Below, one piece after another: positions 7,228 to 14,603 of a stretch of 23,234 nucleotides of DNA. Position 1 is the first letter of the stretch, and the number at the start of each line of letters is the position of its first letter. The notes under the pieces are model-generated. The model saw only the letters and a program-made list of their open reading frames with translations, had not been told where the DNA came from and searched no databases. The position numbers were made by a program, and so were the translations under genes. This stretch comes from an uncultured Lachnospiraceae bacterium (GTDB taxonomy: Bacteria > Bacillota > Clostridia > Lachnospirales > Lachnospiraceae), in contig CAKRLN010000004.1 of NCBI GenBank assembly GCA_934359535.1, positions 1 through 23,234 on the forward strand, in the 5' to 3' direction.

Positions 7228-7802
7228 TGGCTTACTCCTCTCCGGATCTTTAAGAATCCAATTGCTGCGGCTGTGGATATCGTTGTTGCAGCAATCGCCG
7301 GACCGACAATCGCAGCCGGATTGATGCTTCCATACTGACTCCGGTATGCAATCATATTGACCGGAATTAATTGAAGGGAAGATATATTAAGAATCAGAAA
7401 ATCACACATGGCATCCGATGCATCGGTATCTCCCGGTTTTTGCAGCCTCCTTAATTCCTTCATGGCTGAAAGCCCTGCCGGGGTTGCTGCCCATCCGAGC
7501 CCGAAAATATTTGCAATAATGTTTGTTGCAATTGCCTTTCTTGCCGGATCGTCTTTCGGCACATCTGGAAATAAAAAGGTAAGAACCGGACTCATTTTCT
7601 TCTCCATACATTGCAGGATTCCTGCATGTTCAGCGATTTCCATCAGACCAACCCAAAATGCCATCACCCCTGCCATCGTTATACACAGTGTCACAGCCTC
7701 TCCTGCGGAGGAAAGCACCTGCTCAGTCACTTCTGTCAGCTTTCCGGTAAGCGCACCATAAACAATTCCAATTAAGATCATTCCTGCCCAGAGGTAATTC
7801 AT
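7224..7802 (-). CDS. spmA: Spore maturation protein A
   Basis: A 192-residue membrane protein partnering SpmB in spore core dehydration. Its family motifs are MAFWVGLMEIAEHAGIL, LFPDVPKDDPARKAIATNIIANIFGLGWAATPAGLSAMKEL and NISSLQLIPVNMIAYR. I chose the ATG at 7800-7802 because MNYLWAGMILIGIVYG aligns with the usual SpmA start; a GTG at 7821-7823 would add seven residues but has a badly placed ribosome binding site. GGAGG lies 14 nt upstream of the chosen ATG, a long spacing. In B. subtilis spmA-spmB follow dacB and are sigma-E dependent; here the pair stands alone and I cannot identify its promoter with confidence. Confidence 0.93.
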   Translation of the reverse strand: MNYLWAGMILIGIVYGALTGKLTEVTEQVLSSAGEAVTLCITMAGVMAFWVGLMEIAEHAGILQCMEKKMSPVLTFLFPDVPKDDPARKAIATNIIANIFGLGWAATPAGLSAMKELRRLQKPGDTDASDAMCDFLILNISSLQLIPVNMIAYRSQYGSINPAAIVGPAIAATTISTAAAIGFLKIRRGVSH

Positions 7803-7982
7803 CTCTTTTCCCACTTCCTCCACATCCTCTGTTCATCCTATGTGCATAGCCTGTCTTATTTTCCTGATATGTGTGGATAATTTTATGAAAGTACAAAACG
7901 TGTGTTACGTGAACGTCGTATAGAAATGGGAACAGCCTGATAACGTTCTGAATAACCATAATCCTGCATATACATGCACTAA

Positions 7983-8010
7983 TATGATTGATTTGGAAAA
8001 ACTGCCATGA
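7983..8010 (+). CDS. Eight-codon mini-ORF overlapping the DUF885 start
   Basis: An ATG at 7984-7986 opens a reading frame encoding MIDLEKLP, whose TGA overlaps the ATG of the DUF885 gene (ATGA). There is no clear ribosome binding site for it, so it may be chance. If translated it would provide coupled re-initiation for a gene that otherwise lacks a visible ribosome binding site. Confidence 0.2.
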
Positions 8011-9794
8011 AACGATTAAATTTCAAGTCTGCCGGTGTCAGACGCTTCTGCACGGAATGCTCTTCCAGAAAAAGAACCGCCCTCCTGCTTTCCATTCTCT
8101 TACTTCTCCCTGTGCCAATCCTTTTCACAGCCTGCTGCAATAAACAATCCGAACTGGATTTCTCCTCATTTTTAGATGAACTGTTTCAGACTGAAGTAAC
8201 TGCAAGTACCTTAAATCTTCATTATACTTTAAAAAATCCATCGGATTACGGTATCACCGATTCCCCGGTCACACTCGGACATTTTTCTTCTGATAAAAAT
8301 TCAAAGGAACTGGAAAAAACACTAAAAAAGCTAAACTCCTTTTCTCAGGATGCCCTTACCCAAAAGCAGCAGTTTATCTATGATCTTCTGATGAATTACC
8401 TGTCGATCCAGAAAAAGCTTAGTACATACCATCTGTATGAGGAACCTCTGATTCCCTCGAATGGGATTCAGGCACAGCTTCCGGTTCTATTTGCGGAATA
8501 CAGCTTTTCAAATGAACAGGATATCCATGACTATCTGGAGCTGCTTTCCAAAACAGATACGTATTTTTCAGAAATAATGGATTTTGAAAAAGAAAAGGCG
8601 GCTGCCGGTCTGTTTATGTCAGACGAAGACTGTAACCACATCATTACAGAATGTGAGGAATTTATCAAAACGCCAGACGACAATTACCTGATTGAAACCT
8701 TTGAACACCGGCTTTCCAATATCAAAGGACTTTCCAGGGAACAGATCCATCATTATGAAACACAGAATAAACAGATTATCTCTGATTCCATCATTCCAGC
8801 TTATCAGAAGCTGATCGACGGACTTTCTGCCCTGCTTGGCAGTGGAACCAACAACTGGGGACTCTGTTATGATCCGGATGGTAAAGCCTACTACGAGCTT
8901 CTTGTAACGGCAGATACCGGCGATGCCGATTCCATTCCCGAAATTGCGGAAAAAATTAAAAAACACCGGGACAATGATATCTTAACCTGCGCCGAGCTGA
9001 TCCGACAGAATCCGGATCTTCTAAGCACTACGTCAGCGACAGAATTAACCAGTGCCAAACCGGAACAGATTTTAGAATCATTAAAGCAGTCCATGCTTTC
9101 CAATTTTCCTAAGCCGCCTGATGCCAGTTATTCGGTCCATTATGTTGATCCATGTCTGCAGGATTACCTTGCTCCAGCATTCTATATTACATCCCCGATC
9201 GATGATTATTCAAACAACAGCATTTATATTAATAATTCCAAAAAAAACACCAGTATCTCCAATTTTACAACACTGGCACATGAAGGCTATCCCGGTCATC
9301 TTTATCAGACGATCATGAGCTATTCTTACGGCATGGAACCAATCCAGAGTATATTAAATTATCCGGGATACGTGGAAGGCTGGGCAACCTATGTGGAAAT
9401 GTTAAGCTATGCCTATACCGGACTTCCAGCAGATTCTGCTGCCTTTCTTATGCACAACCAGTCCGCTACCTTAAGCCTTTACGCTACTGCTGATATTGGA
9501 ATCCATTATGAAGGCTGGACGAAGCCTCAAATCAATCAGTTCTGGGAAACCTATGGCATCACCGACCATGATGCCATTGATGAAATTACCGGACTTATCG
9601 TGTCGGATCCCGGTAATTATCTAAAATATTATGTTGGTTATATCAATTTCCTTGATTTGCATGAAAAAGTAAAAAGCAGCCTCAAAACCGGCTGCTCTTT
9701 AAAAGATTTTCATAAAACAGTACTTGCAATGGGACCTGCACCATTTTCCCTGCTTGCTTCCTACTTTGCAGACTTTTATGAGTCTGTACCTTAA
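8007..9794 (+). CDS. DUF885 family zinc-peptidase-like lipoprotein
   Basis: A 595-residue exported protein. The N-terminus is basic, followed by a hydrophobic stretch at 24-40 and a lipobox-like FTAC ending at C43, suggesting a membrane-anchored lipoprotein. The DUF885 signature is present: LAHEGYPGHLYQ with HEGYPGH at 425-431, and YVEGWATYVE at about 455-464, which together supply the presumed zinc ligands of this metallopeptidase-like family. Its substrate is unknown; peptide hydrolysis outside the cell is likely from the family. The full family length is present. No good Shine-Dalgarno precedes the ATG, but a tiny ORF of eight codons ends in an overlap with it (ATGA). The 3' end contains the terminator of the opposing rsmI operon. 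Confidence 0.9.
   Translation: MKRLNFKSAGVRRFCTECSSRKRTALLLSILLLLPVPILFTACCNKQSELDFSSFLDELFQTEVTASTLNLHYTLKNPSDYGITDSPVTLGHFSSDKNSKELEKTLKKLNSFSQDALTQKQQFIYDLLMNYLSIQKKLSTYHLYEEPLIPSNGIQAQLPVLFAEYSFSNEQDIHDYLELLSKTDTYFSEIMDFEKEKAAAGLFMSDEDCNHIITECEEFIKTPDDNYLIETFEHRLSNIKGLSREQIHHYETQNKQIISDSIIPAYQKLIDGLSALLGSGTNNWGLCYDPDGKAYYELLVTADTGDADSIPEIAEKIKKHRDNDILTCAELIRQNPDLLSTTSATELTSAKPEQILESLKQSMLSNFPKPPDASYSVHYVDPCLQDYLAPAFYITSPIDDYSNNSIYINNSKKNTSISNFTTLAHEGYPGHLYQTIMSYSYGMEPIQSILNYPGYVEGWATYVEMLSYAYTGLPADSAAFLMHNQSATLSLYATADIGIHYEGWTKPQINQFWETYGITDHDAIDEITGLIVSDPGNYLKYYVGYINFLDLHEKVKSSLKTGCSLKDFHKTVLAMGPAPFSLLASYFADFYESVP
9668..9696 (-). terminator. Terminator of the rsmI operon inside the DUF885 coding region
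   Basis: Minus-strand stem AGCAGCC/GGCTGCT (7 bp, 9690-9696 and 9675-9681) with an 8-nt loop is followed by TTTTAC and TTTTT. This is a typical Rho-independent terminator for transcripts coming from rsmI, whose stop codon is at 9797-9799. On the plus strand the same bases encode the SSLKTGCS segment of the DUF885 protein. The plus strand lacks an equally good T-run, so it should act mainly on minus-strand transcripts. Confidence 0.7.
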
Positions 9795-9796
9795 GC

Positions 9797-10636
9797 TTAC
9801 CCTAACAAAGCCTGATAGATGTCCCGCTTGCTTACACCCCGGTCCTTTGCGACCAGCTTCATGGCATCCTTATGGGAAGTTCCCTGTGACTCATAATATG
9901 CCATATGCTCCTCAACAGACATAGCCTCCCAGCTTTTCTGTTTTTCAAGTGCCATCTCCTCGCGGCTTCTTCCACAGATAACGAGAACATATTCCCCACG
10001 CGGTTCTTTCCCACTGTAATATTCAAGCACCTGGGAAAAGGTCGTCTGAAGCTTCTCCTCATGCTTTTTCGTAAGCTCCCGGCAGAGTGTAAGTGCTCTG
10101 TCTCCAAGCACATTCATAAGCTCCGTAACCGTCTTTAACAGATGATGCGGAGCTTCATAAATAATGATCGTTCTCGTCTCATCCTTTAACTCCTCAAGCA
10201 CGGCCTGACGTTCCTTTTTATCTTTTGGAAGGAATGCTTCAAAAGCAAACCTCCTTGTCGGTCTTCCGGACATCGTAAGTGCCGTAATGCAGGCTGCTGC
10301 ACCCGGAAGAGAAGTAACCGGCACTCCCTGTTCATAACAGATCCGCACAATATCCTCCCCCGGATCTGAAATTCCCGGTGTTCCGGCATCTGTAATCAGC
10401 GCAATGTTTTTCCCTTCTTTTAATTTCTCAACAAGCTGATATGCCTTTTCAATCTTATTAAATTCATGATAGCTTGTCATTGGTGTCTTAATTTCAAAAT
10501 GATTTAACAGTTTAATTGAATTTCTGGTATCCTCTGCTGCAATCAGATCCACTTCCTTTAAGGTACGAAGCACCCGGAACGTAATATCCTCCAAATTTCC
10601 GATTGGTGTAGCACATAAATATAATGTTCCTGTCAT
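9797..10636 (-). CDS. rsmI: 16S rRNA (cytidine1402-2'-O)-methyltransferase RsmI
   Basis: A 279-residue tetrapyrrole-methylase-fold enzyme that uses S-adenosylmethionine to 2'-O-methylate C1402 in the decoding centre of 16S rRNA. Family motifs are GTLYLCATPIGNLEDITFR at the start, AAEDTRNSIKLLNHF, ALITDAGTPGISDPG (SAM-binding loop) and VTSLPGAAACITALTMSG. The C-terminal part ends in DAMKLVAKDRGVSKRDIYQALL, the usual helical domain. The ATG at 10634-10636 follows GGGAGG by 5 nt, and the gene lies 23 nt after the TrmN6-like gene. It is the last gene of the long cluster, as yabC is in B. subtilis. The convergent DUF885 gene ends 2 nt away. Confidence 0.96.
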   Translation of the reverse strand: MTGTLYLCATPIGNLEDITFRVLRTLKEVDLIAAEDTRNSIKLLNHFEIKTPMTSYHEFNKIEKAYQLVEKLKEGKNIALITDAGTPGISDPGEDIVRICYEQGVPVTSLPGAAACITALTMSGRPTRRFAFEAFLPKDKKERQAVLEELKDETRTIIIYEAPHHLLKTVTELMNVLGDRALTLCRELTKKHEEKLQTTFSQVLEYYSGKEPRGEYVLVICGRSREEMALEKQKSWEAMSVEEHMAYYESQGTSHKDAMKLVAKDRGVSKRDIYQALLG

Positions 10637-10659
10637 GTTTTCCTCCCGTTATCTCATTT

Positions 10660-11418
10660 TTAATATCCATATATCGTATAAATTTCATCGGTATATTCCC
10701 CCGGTGCCTTGTATACAATCAGAGGCTTTTCCACTGTCAGACGGGATTTCCCGCCTCTTGCCCCCTCAATCAGCACCATATTAGGCTCTTTATCCACATA
10801 TGGATACACCAGGCACATCCGTTTCGGCTCAATCCGGTATTCTGTCATCTTGCTGAAAATCTCCGCAAGACGGAAAGGACGATGAACCATATAAAAACGT
10901 CCGCCCGGTTTTAAGATTTTTGCACTTTCCCTTAAAATATCATCCAGTGTGCAAAGCACCTCATGTCTTGCAATTGCCTTGGCATCCTTTGGATTTGTAA
11001 TTCCATGCTGTCCGATCATATACGGGGGATTCGTTGTAATAACATCAAAAGAAGATGCTCCAAACAATGTTGAAGCATCCTTAATATCCCCGGTCATGAT
11101 CGATATCTTCTCCTCAAGCCGGTTGAGCTTTACACTTCTTGCTGCCATATCTGCACTTTCCGGCTGAATCTCAAGTCCGGTAAAATGCTCTCCTTTCGTC
11201 TTCGCCTCCAGAAGTATCGGAATAATTCCTGTACCAGTTCCAAGATCCAGCGCCCTTTCTTTTGGCTTTACCTTCGCAAAGCCAGATAAAAGTACCGCAT
11301 CCATCCCAAAACAGAATCTTCCCGGATCCTGAATAATGGAATATCCATTGCGCTGTAATTCATCTACGCGCTCATGCTCTTTTACAAGTGCCATCCTGTC
11401 CAGATTATTCTCCATCAT
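10660..11418 (-). CDS. TrmN6-like tRNA1(Val) adenine-N6 methyltransferase (YabB family)
   Basis: A SAM-dependent N6-adenine methyltransferase of about 252 residues. The class I SAM motif LDLGTGTGIIPILLEAK and the catalytic NPPY (in VITTNPPYMIGQ) place it in the TrmN6/YabB group that methylates A37 of tRNA1(Val). The reading frame stays open for a further 79 codons upstream, but that part lies entirely within ricT and has a low-complexity composition. I therefore start at the ATG pair at 11413-11418, which overlaps the ricT stop by 14 nt, with GGAAGGAA about 12 nt upstream. Another ATG at 11392-11394 is also possible. It lies between ricT and rsmI, like yabB in Bacillus. Confidence 0.88.
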   Translation of the reverse strand: MMENNLDRMALVKEHERVDELQRNGYSIIQDPGRFCFGMDAVLLSGFAKVKPKERALDLGTGTGIIPILLEAKTKGEHFTGLEIQPESADMAARSVKLNRLEEKISIMTGDIKDASTLFGASSFDVITTNPPYMIGQHGITNPKDAKAIARHEVLCTLDDILRESAKILKPGGRFYMVHRPFRLAEIFSKMTEYRIEPKRMCLVYPYVDKEPNMVLIEGARGGKSRLTVEKPLIVYKAPGEYTDEIYTIYGY

Positions 11419-12526
11419 GCTTTTCTGGCTGTTCCTTCCGTTTTTCTCTTTGTCCGTCAAACTCGCGTCTGTTGTTTCTTTTACGATTCTTATTTGGGTA
11501 ATGCTGCTCCCTTGCCCCATCCCTTTCGGTATTTTTTTGTCCACGATTTCTTTGAGGTCTGTCTGTATTCCGGCGGTTTGTTCCTCTTCCACCTGCGGAG
11601 CGTGGATTTTCCTGATTCTGACCAACTTCCTTGTCTGTTTCTTCCCTGCGGTCATCTTCCAGGGATTTTAATTCCTTTAACTCCTCTGCTGTCAGCTTGA
11701 CATCTTTCCTGCGTCTCGGACGGAAGCTTAACTGGTCGACATGATATTCTCTTAATTCTTTTTCGTCACCATTATCGATCAGAACCTTTACCAGCTGCCG
11801 CAATACACTTACACTGCTTACTTCCCCCTGAAAACCATCGTCTGTCTGAACCATATCCCCGACAACCGGAAGACGGCTGTTCAGATATTCATAGGTCTCC
11901 TGCTCATTTTTCAGACAACACATGAGTCTGCCACATACACCGGAAATCTTGGTTGGATTCAGGGAAAGATTCTGCTCCTTTGCCATCTTAATCGATACCG
12001 GAACAAAATCTGTAAGATACGATTTACAGCATAATTCTCTTCCACAGATTCCAATTCCACCAAGTATCTTCGTCTCATCCCTGACTCCGATCTGACGCAG
12101 TTCGATTCTTGTGCGGAATACCGCCGCAAGATCCTTTACCAGTTCACGGAAATCAATACGTCCGTCCGCTGTAAAATAAAACAGCAGCTTATTATTGTCA
12201 AAGGTGTATTCTGCATCTACAAGCTTCATCTCCAGATTATGCTTCTGGATTTTTTCCTTACAGATCTTAAACGCTTCCTTTTCTTTCTCCCGGTTCCTTT
12301 CCACTACCTTTTCATCTTCATCCGTTGCTACACGGATTACAGGCTTAAGCGGCTGGACTACCTTATCCTCATCCACTTCCTTCGGTGCAATCATTACGGT
12401 ACCCATTTCGATTCCACGCGCGGTCTCAACAATGACATGCATTGCCGGATCGAGATCATAATCAAGCGGATCAAAATAATAGATTTTCCCTGTGTTACGG
12501 AAACGGATTCCTACTATTTTTATCAT
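11405..12526 (-). CDS. ricT: PSP1 domain protein RicT (YaaT)
   Basis: A 373-residue RicT homologue. In Bacillus RicT acts with RicA and RicF as a specificity factor for RNase Y and affects sporulation, competence and biofilm formation. The PSP1 core covers residues 1 to about 215. Conserved cysteines occur as CGRELCC (C161, C166, C167) and CGRLMCC (C198, C203, C204), the type of residues that bind iron-sulphur clusters in the RicAFT complex. The B. subtilis protein has about 275 residues; here roughly 100 extra C-terminal residues are rich in Arg, Asn, Glu, Lys and Gly and look disordered. The gene starts 3 nt after holB ends and overlaps the methyltransferase gene. Confidence 0.93.
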   Translation of the reverse strand: MIKIVGIRFRNTGKIYYFDPLDYDLDPAMHVIVETARGIEMGTVMIAPKEVDEDKVVQPLKPVIRVATDEDEKVVERNREKEKEAFKICKEKIQKHNLEMKLVDAEYTFDNNKLLFYFTADGRIDFRELVKDLAAVFRTRIELRQIGVRDETKILGGIGICGRELCCKSYLTDFVPVSIKMAKEQNLSLNPTKISGVCGRLMCCLKNEQETYEYLNSRLPVVGDMVQTDDGFQGEVSSVSVLRQLVKVLIDNGDEKELREYHVDQLSFRPRRRKDVKLTAEELKELKSLEDDRREETDKEVGQNQENPRSAGGRGTNRRNTDRPQRNRGQKNTERDGAREQHYPNKNRKRNNRREFDGQREKRKEQPEKHDGE

Positions 12527-12529
12527 ATA

Positions 12530-13519
12530 TTAATTCTCCTTAATCGTCAGTAACAGCAATTCAATCACAAGATCAAAATTAACGTTCGCATTCAGACGTA
12601 TCTTTGCCTTTTCCAAAGCCTCTAAAATATTCTCAATTCCATTATAAGAACGTTTCGCTGCCTGTTTTTTAATATCATATACCTCATCCTGGAAAATCAG
12701 GCCATTGACATCATTTGTTGCCTTCATATAAAGAATATCCCGGAACCAGATCATCATAAGATCAAAATAATCATTGATTTCAAGCTTATACTCGCTGATC
12801 TGCTTTACCGCAGCAGTCATCTCATACAGCTCAATATCATCGAGACGCTTCATCAGCTGCAGCGTCGAAGCCTTTAGCTCATTGAAAGACTCTGAGGATG
12901 CGAGCTTTACTGCTTTTCCAACATTCCCCTGCGCAAAGGCGGTGCATACGTCAGCCTGATAATCCGGAATCTGATAGGTTTTCATCAGGTAGGCCTTGAT
13001 CTCACTATCCTTTACAGCTTTTAAATTCAACGTAATACATCTTGACAGAATTGTTGGGAGAAAACTGTCAGCATTTGTTGTAAGAAGCAGGATCACTGCA
13101 TATGCCGGTGGCTCTTCAATCGTTTTCAGAAGGGCATTCTGCGCCTGCTGGTTCATTTTCTCTGCCTCATCCACAATATAAATCTTATATCTGCTGCTGT
13201 ATGGTTTGATCACAATATCATTATTCAGCTGCTTCCGGATATCATCCACACCAATTGTATTTGGCTTTTCATGTGTCACATAAATAATATCCGGCTGATT
13301 GTGGTCAACTGCCTGTTTGCACGAACGGCACAAAAGACACGGCTCACTTTCTCCCTTCTCACACTGCAGTGTCATCGCAAAAGCCTCTGCCAGCATCATT
13401 TTTCCGGACTCCGCCGGTCCATTCAAAATATACGCATGGGAAATCTTATCCATGCGGATTGCATTCTGTAAATGCTCTATAATCTGTTCATGTCCTATGA
13501 TATCTTTAAATCCAGCCAT
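12530..13519 (-). CDS. holB: DNA polymerase III delta' subunit
   Basis: A 329-residue clamp-loader subunit that, with delta and the tau/gamma ATPases, loads the beta clamp. It has an AAA+ fold with P-loop GPAESGK at 34-40, a zinc finger (C53, C61, C64, C67), DEAE at 117-120 followed by KMNQQAQNALLKTIEEPP, and the SRC motif at 159-161. I chose the ATG at 13517-13519 because GGAG is 6 nt upstream and MAGFKDIIGHE is a typical start; an ATG four codons earlier has no ribosome binding site. The delta' subunit is normally inactive as an ATPase in many bacteria, though the P-loop is largely intact here. The gene is expected to be essential. Confidence 0.95.
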   Translation of the reverse strand: MAGFKDIIGHEQIIEHLQNAIRMDKISHAYILNGPAESGKMMLAEAFAMTLQCEKGESEPCLLCRSCKQAVDHNQPDIIYVTHEKPNTIGVDDIRKQLNNDIVIKPYSSRYKIYIVDEAEKMNQQAQNALLKTIEEPPAYAVILLLTTNADSFLPTILSRCITLNLKAVKDSEIKAYLMKTYQIPDYQADVCTAFAQGNVGKAVKLASSESFNELKASTLQLMKRLDDIELYEMTAAVKQISEYKLEINDYFDLMMIWFRDILYMKATNDVNGLIFQDEVYDIKKQAAKRSYNGIENILEALEKAKIRLNANVNFDLVIELLLLTIKEN

Positions 13520-13533
13520 AAATAACTCCATTT

Positions 13534-13974
13534 CTAAGTCAGTATATCAAGAAGCAGCCCTTGTATTTCCCCTATCTTATCAAGTATCCCGATATGGTCA
13601 AGCTCCTCCTTTAGAAGTTCCCCTGCCAGTTCATCCAGATTACTGTCGATCAGACGGATAATTCCATAAACCCGGTGTCTTCCTCTCCGGTCTAAAAAAT
13701 TTTCCCTGGAAAATTTATGGGAACGATATACCACTTCATTTAAAAATTCTTTAATCAGAGAACGGTATTTTTTCATGTCCCTGATGTCCATATGCTGTGC
13801 AATCCGGTTTCCCTGTGCCGTAATATCAGAAAGAAGGGCGTCTACCTTTGCCTGAAGATCCGCATCCGTAATCGCACTTGCAAGCGTAAATTTAAATGAT
13901 CCATCGCCTAATTCTGTTTTCGCTGTATCCGGAACCTGCGAAACCTGATTGACATTATTTACTTTCAGATCCAT
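13534..13974 (-). CDS. yaaR: YaaR family protein (DUF327)
   Basis: A 146-residue helical protein of the DUF327/YaaR family. The visible family features are [45 protein letters not shown], then [36 protein letters not shown] and a C-terminal [20 protein letters not shown]. No enzymatic motif is present. The biochemical role is not known to me. It lies immediately before holB, as in B. subtilis, and 12 nt after the guanylate-kinase-like gene. The length matches the family. Confidence 0.92.
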   Translation of the reverse strand: MDLKVNNVNQVSQVPDTAKTELGDGSFKFTLASAITDADLQAKVDALLSDITAQGNRIAQHMDIRDMKKYRSLIKEFLNEVVYRSHKFSRENFLDRRGRHRVYGIIRLIDSNLDELAGELLKEELDHIGILDKIGEIQGLLLDILT

Positions 13975-13986
13975 GAAGCCACCCCC

Positions 13987-14577
13987 TTATGAAATCTGTT
14001 CTCTGATATATTCTGAAACTATTTGAACCGTATCCTGGAATGCCCGGTTTTCAAACCGTACTGTAATCCCAGCCGCTTTTAATCTCTCCTCGGAAAAATC
14101 CTCTGTATCCGCAAGAAATCTTCTGCACAGCTCTGCATATCTCGGCTCCTTCTGCTCACGTTCCCTTGCCAGTGCACGGAAAAGCCGTTCTCCATCCTCT
14201 ACCTCAATATAAATAGGAATAACCCTGTCATTCCCGTAAAAGCTGCGGATCTTTGTATAAGTCTCAAGTGTCCCAATCAAAAGATAGCTGTCTGCTGCAA
14301 GATCAATCTGTCCATCATCTACAGTAAAATATTTCCATATCCCATATACTGTATCATATGCACGAAGCTCCACAATCTGGTTCTTTTGTCTGAACTGTCT
14401 TACCTGTTCCTCACCACAGAAATGATATTCCCTGCCATCCCGTTCCCCCTCACGGATCGGTCTTGTCGTATAGGGAATGATCTTCTTAAGCCCAAAATCA
14501 TTCTGATCAAGCAAAGCCTTATAGATTGTGTCCTTTCCCGTTGAGCTTTTTCCCATTAAACAAAAAATTTTCCCCAT
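13987..14577 (-). CDS. Guanylate-kinase-like P-loop protein
   Basis: A 196-residue cytoplasmic kinase-like protein. The P-loop GKSSTGKD is at 9-16. YTTRPIREGERDGREYHF at 36-53 matches the GMP-binding signature of guanylate kinases (TTRxxRxGExDGxxYxF). The region after residue 70 (LRAYDTVYGIWKYFTV) departs from the usual YGT-containing segment of Gmk. It might phosphorylate GMP or another nucleotide, or might have lost activity. I chose the ATG at 14575-14577 with AAAGGAT six bases upstream; an ATG at 14605-14607 overlaps the decarboxylase stop as ATGA and would add ten residues. It occupies the place of tmk in the Bacillus operon. Whether the genome has a separate canonical gmk cannot be seen. 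Confidence 0.85.
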   Translation of the reverse strand: MGKIFCLMGKSSTGKDTIYKALLDQNDFGLKKIIPYTTRPIREGERDGREYHFCGEEQVRQFRQKNQIVELRAYDTVYGIWKYFTVDDGQIDLAADSYLLIGTLETYTKIRSFYGNDRVIPIYIEVEDGERLFRALAREREQKEPRYAELCRRFLADTEDFSEERLKAAGITVRFENRAFQDTVQIVSEYIREQIS

Positions 14578-14603
14578 GTTTCTATCCTTTAAGTATAATA
14601 TAG

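Noticed and set aside
7801..7823. GTG start for spmA
   Set aside because: Its ribosome binding site is only about 2 nt away, and family alignment favours the ATG at 7800-7802.
8619..8966. Minus-strand 115-codon frame inside DUF885
   Set aside because: Antisense shadow of a well-supported gene without family likeness.
11419..11655. N-terminal 79-codon extension of the TrmN6-like methyltransferase
   Set aside because: It lies wholly within ricT, encodes low-complexity residues unrelated to the family, and a good start exists at 11413-11418.
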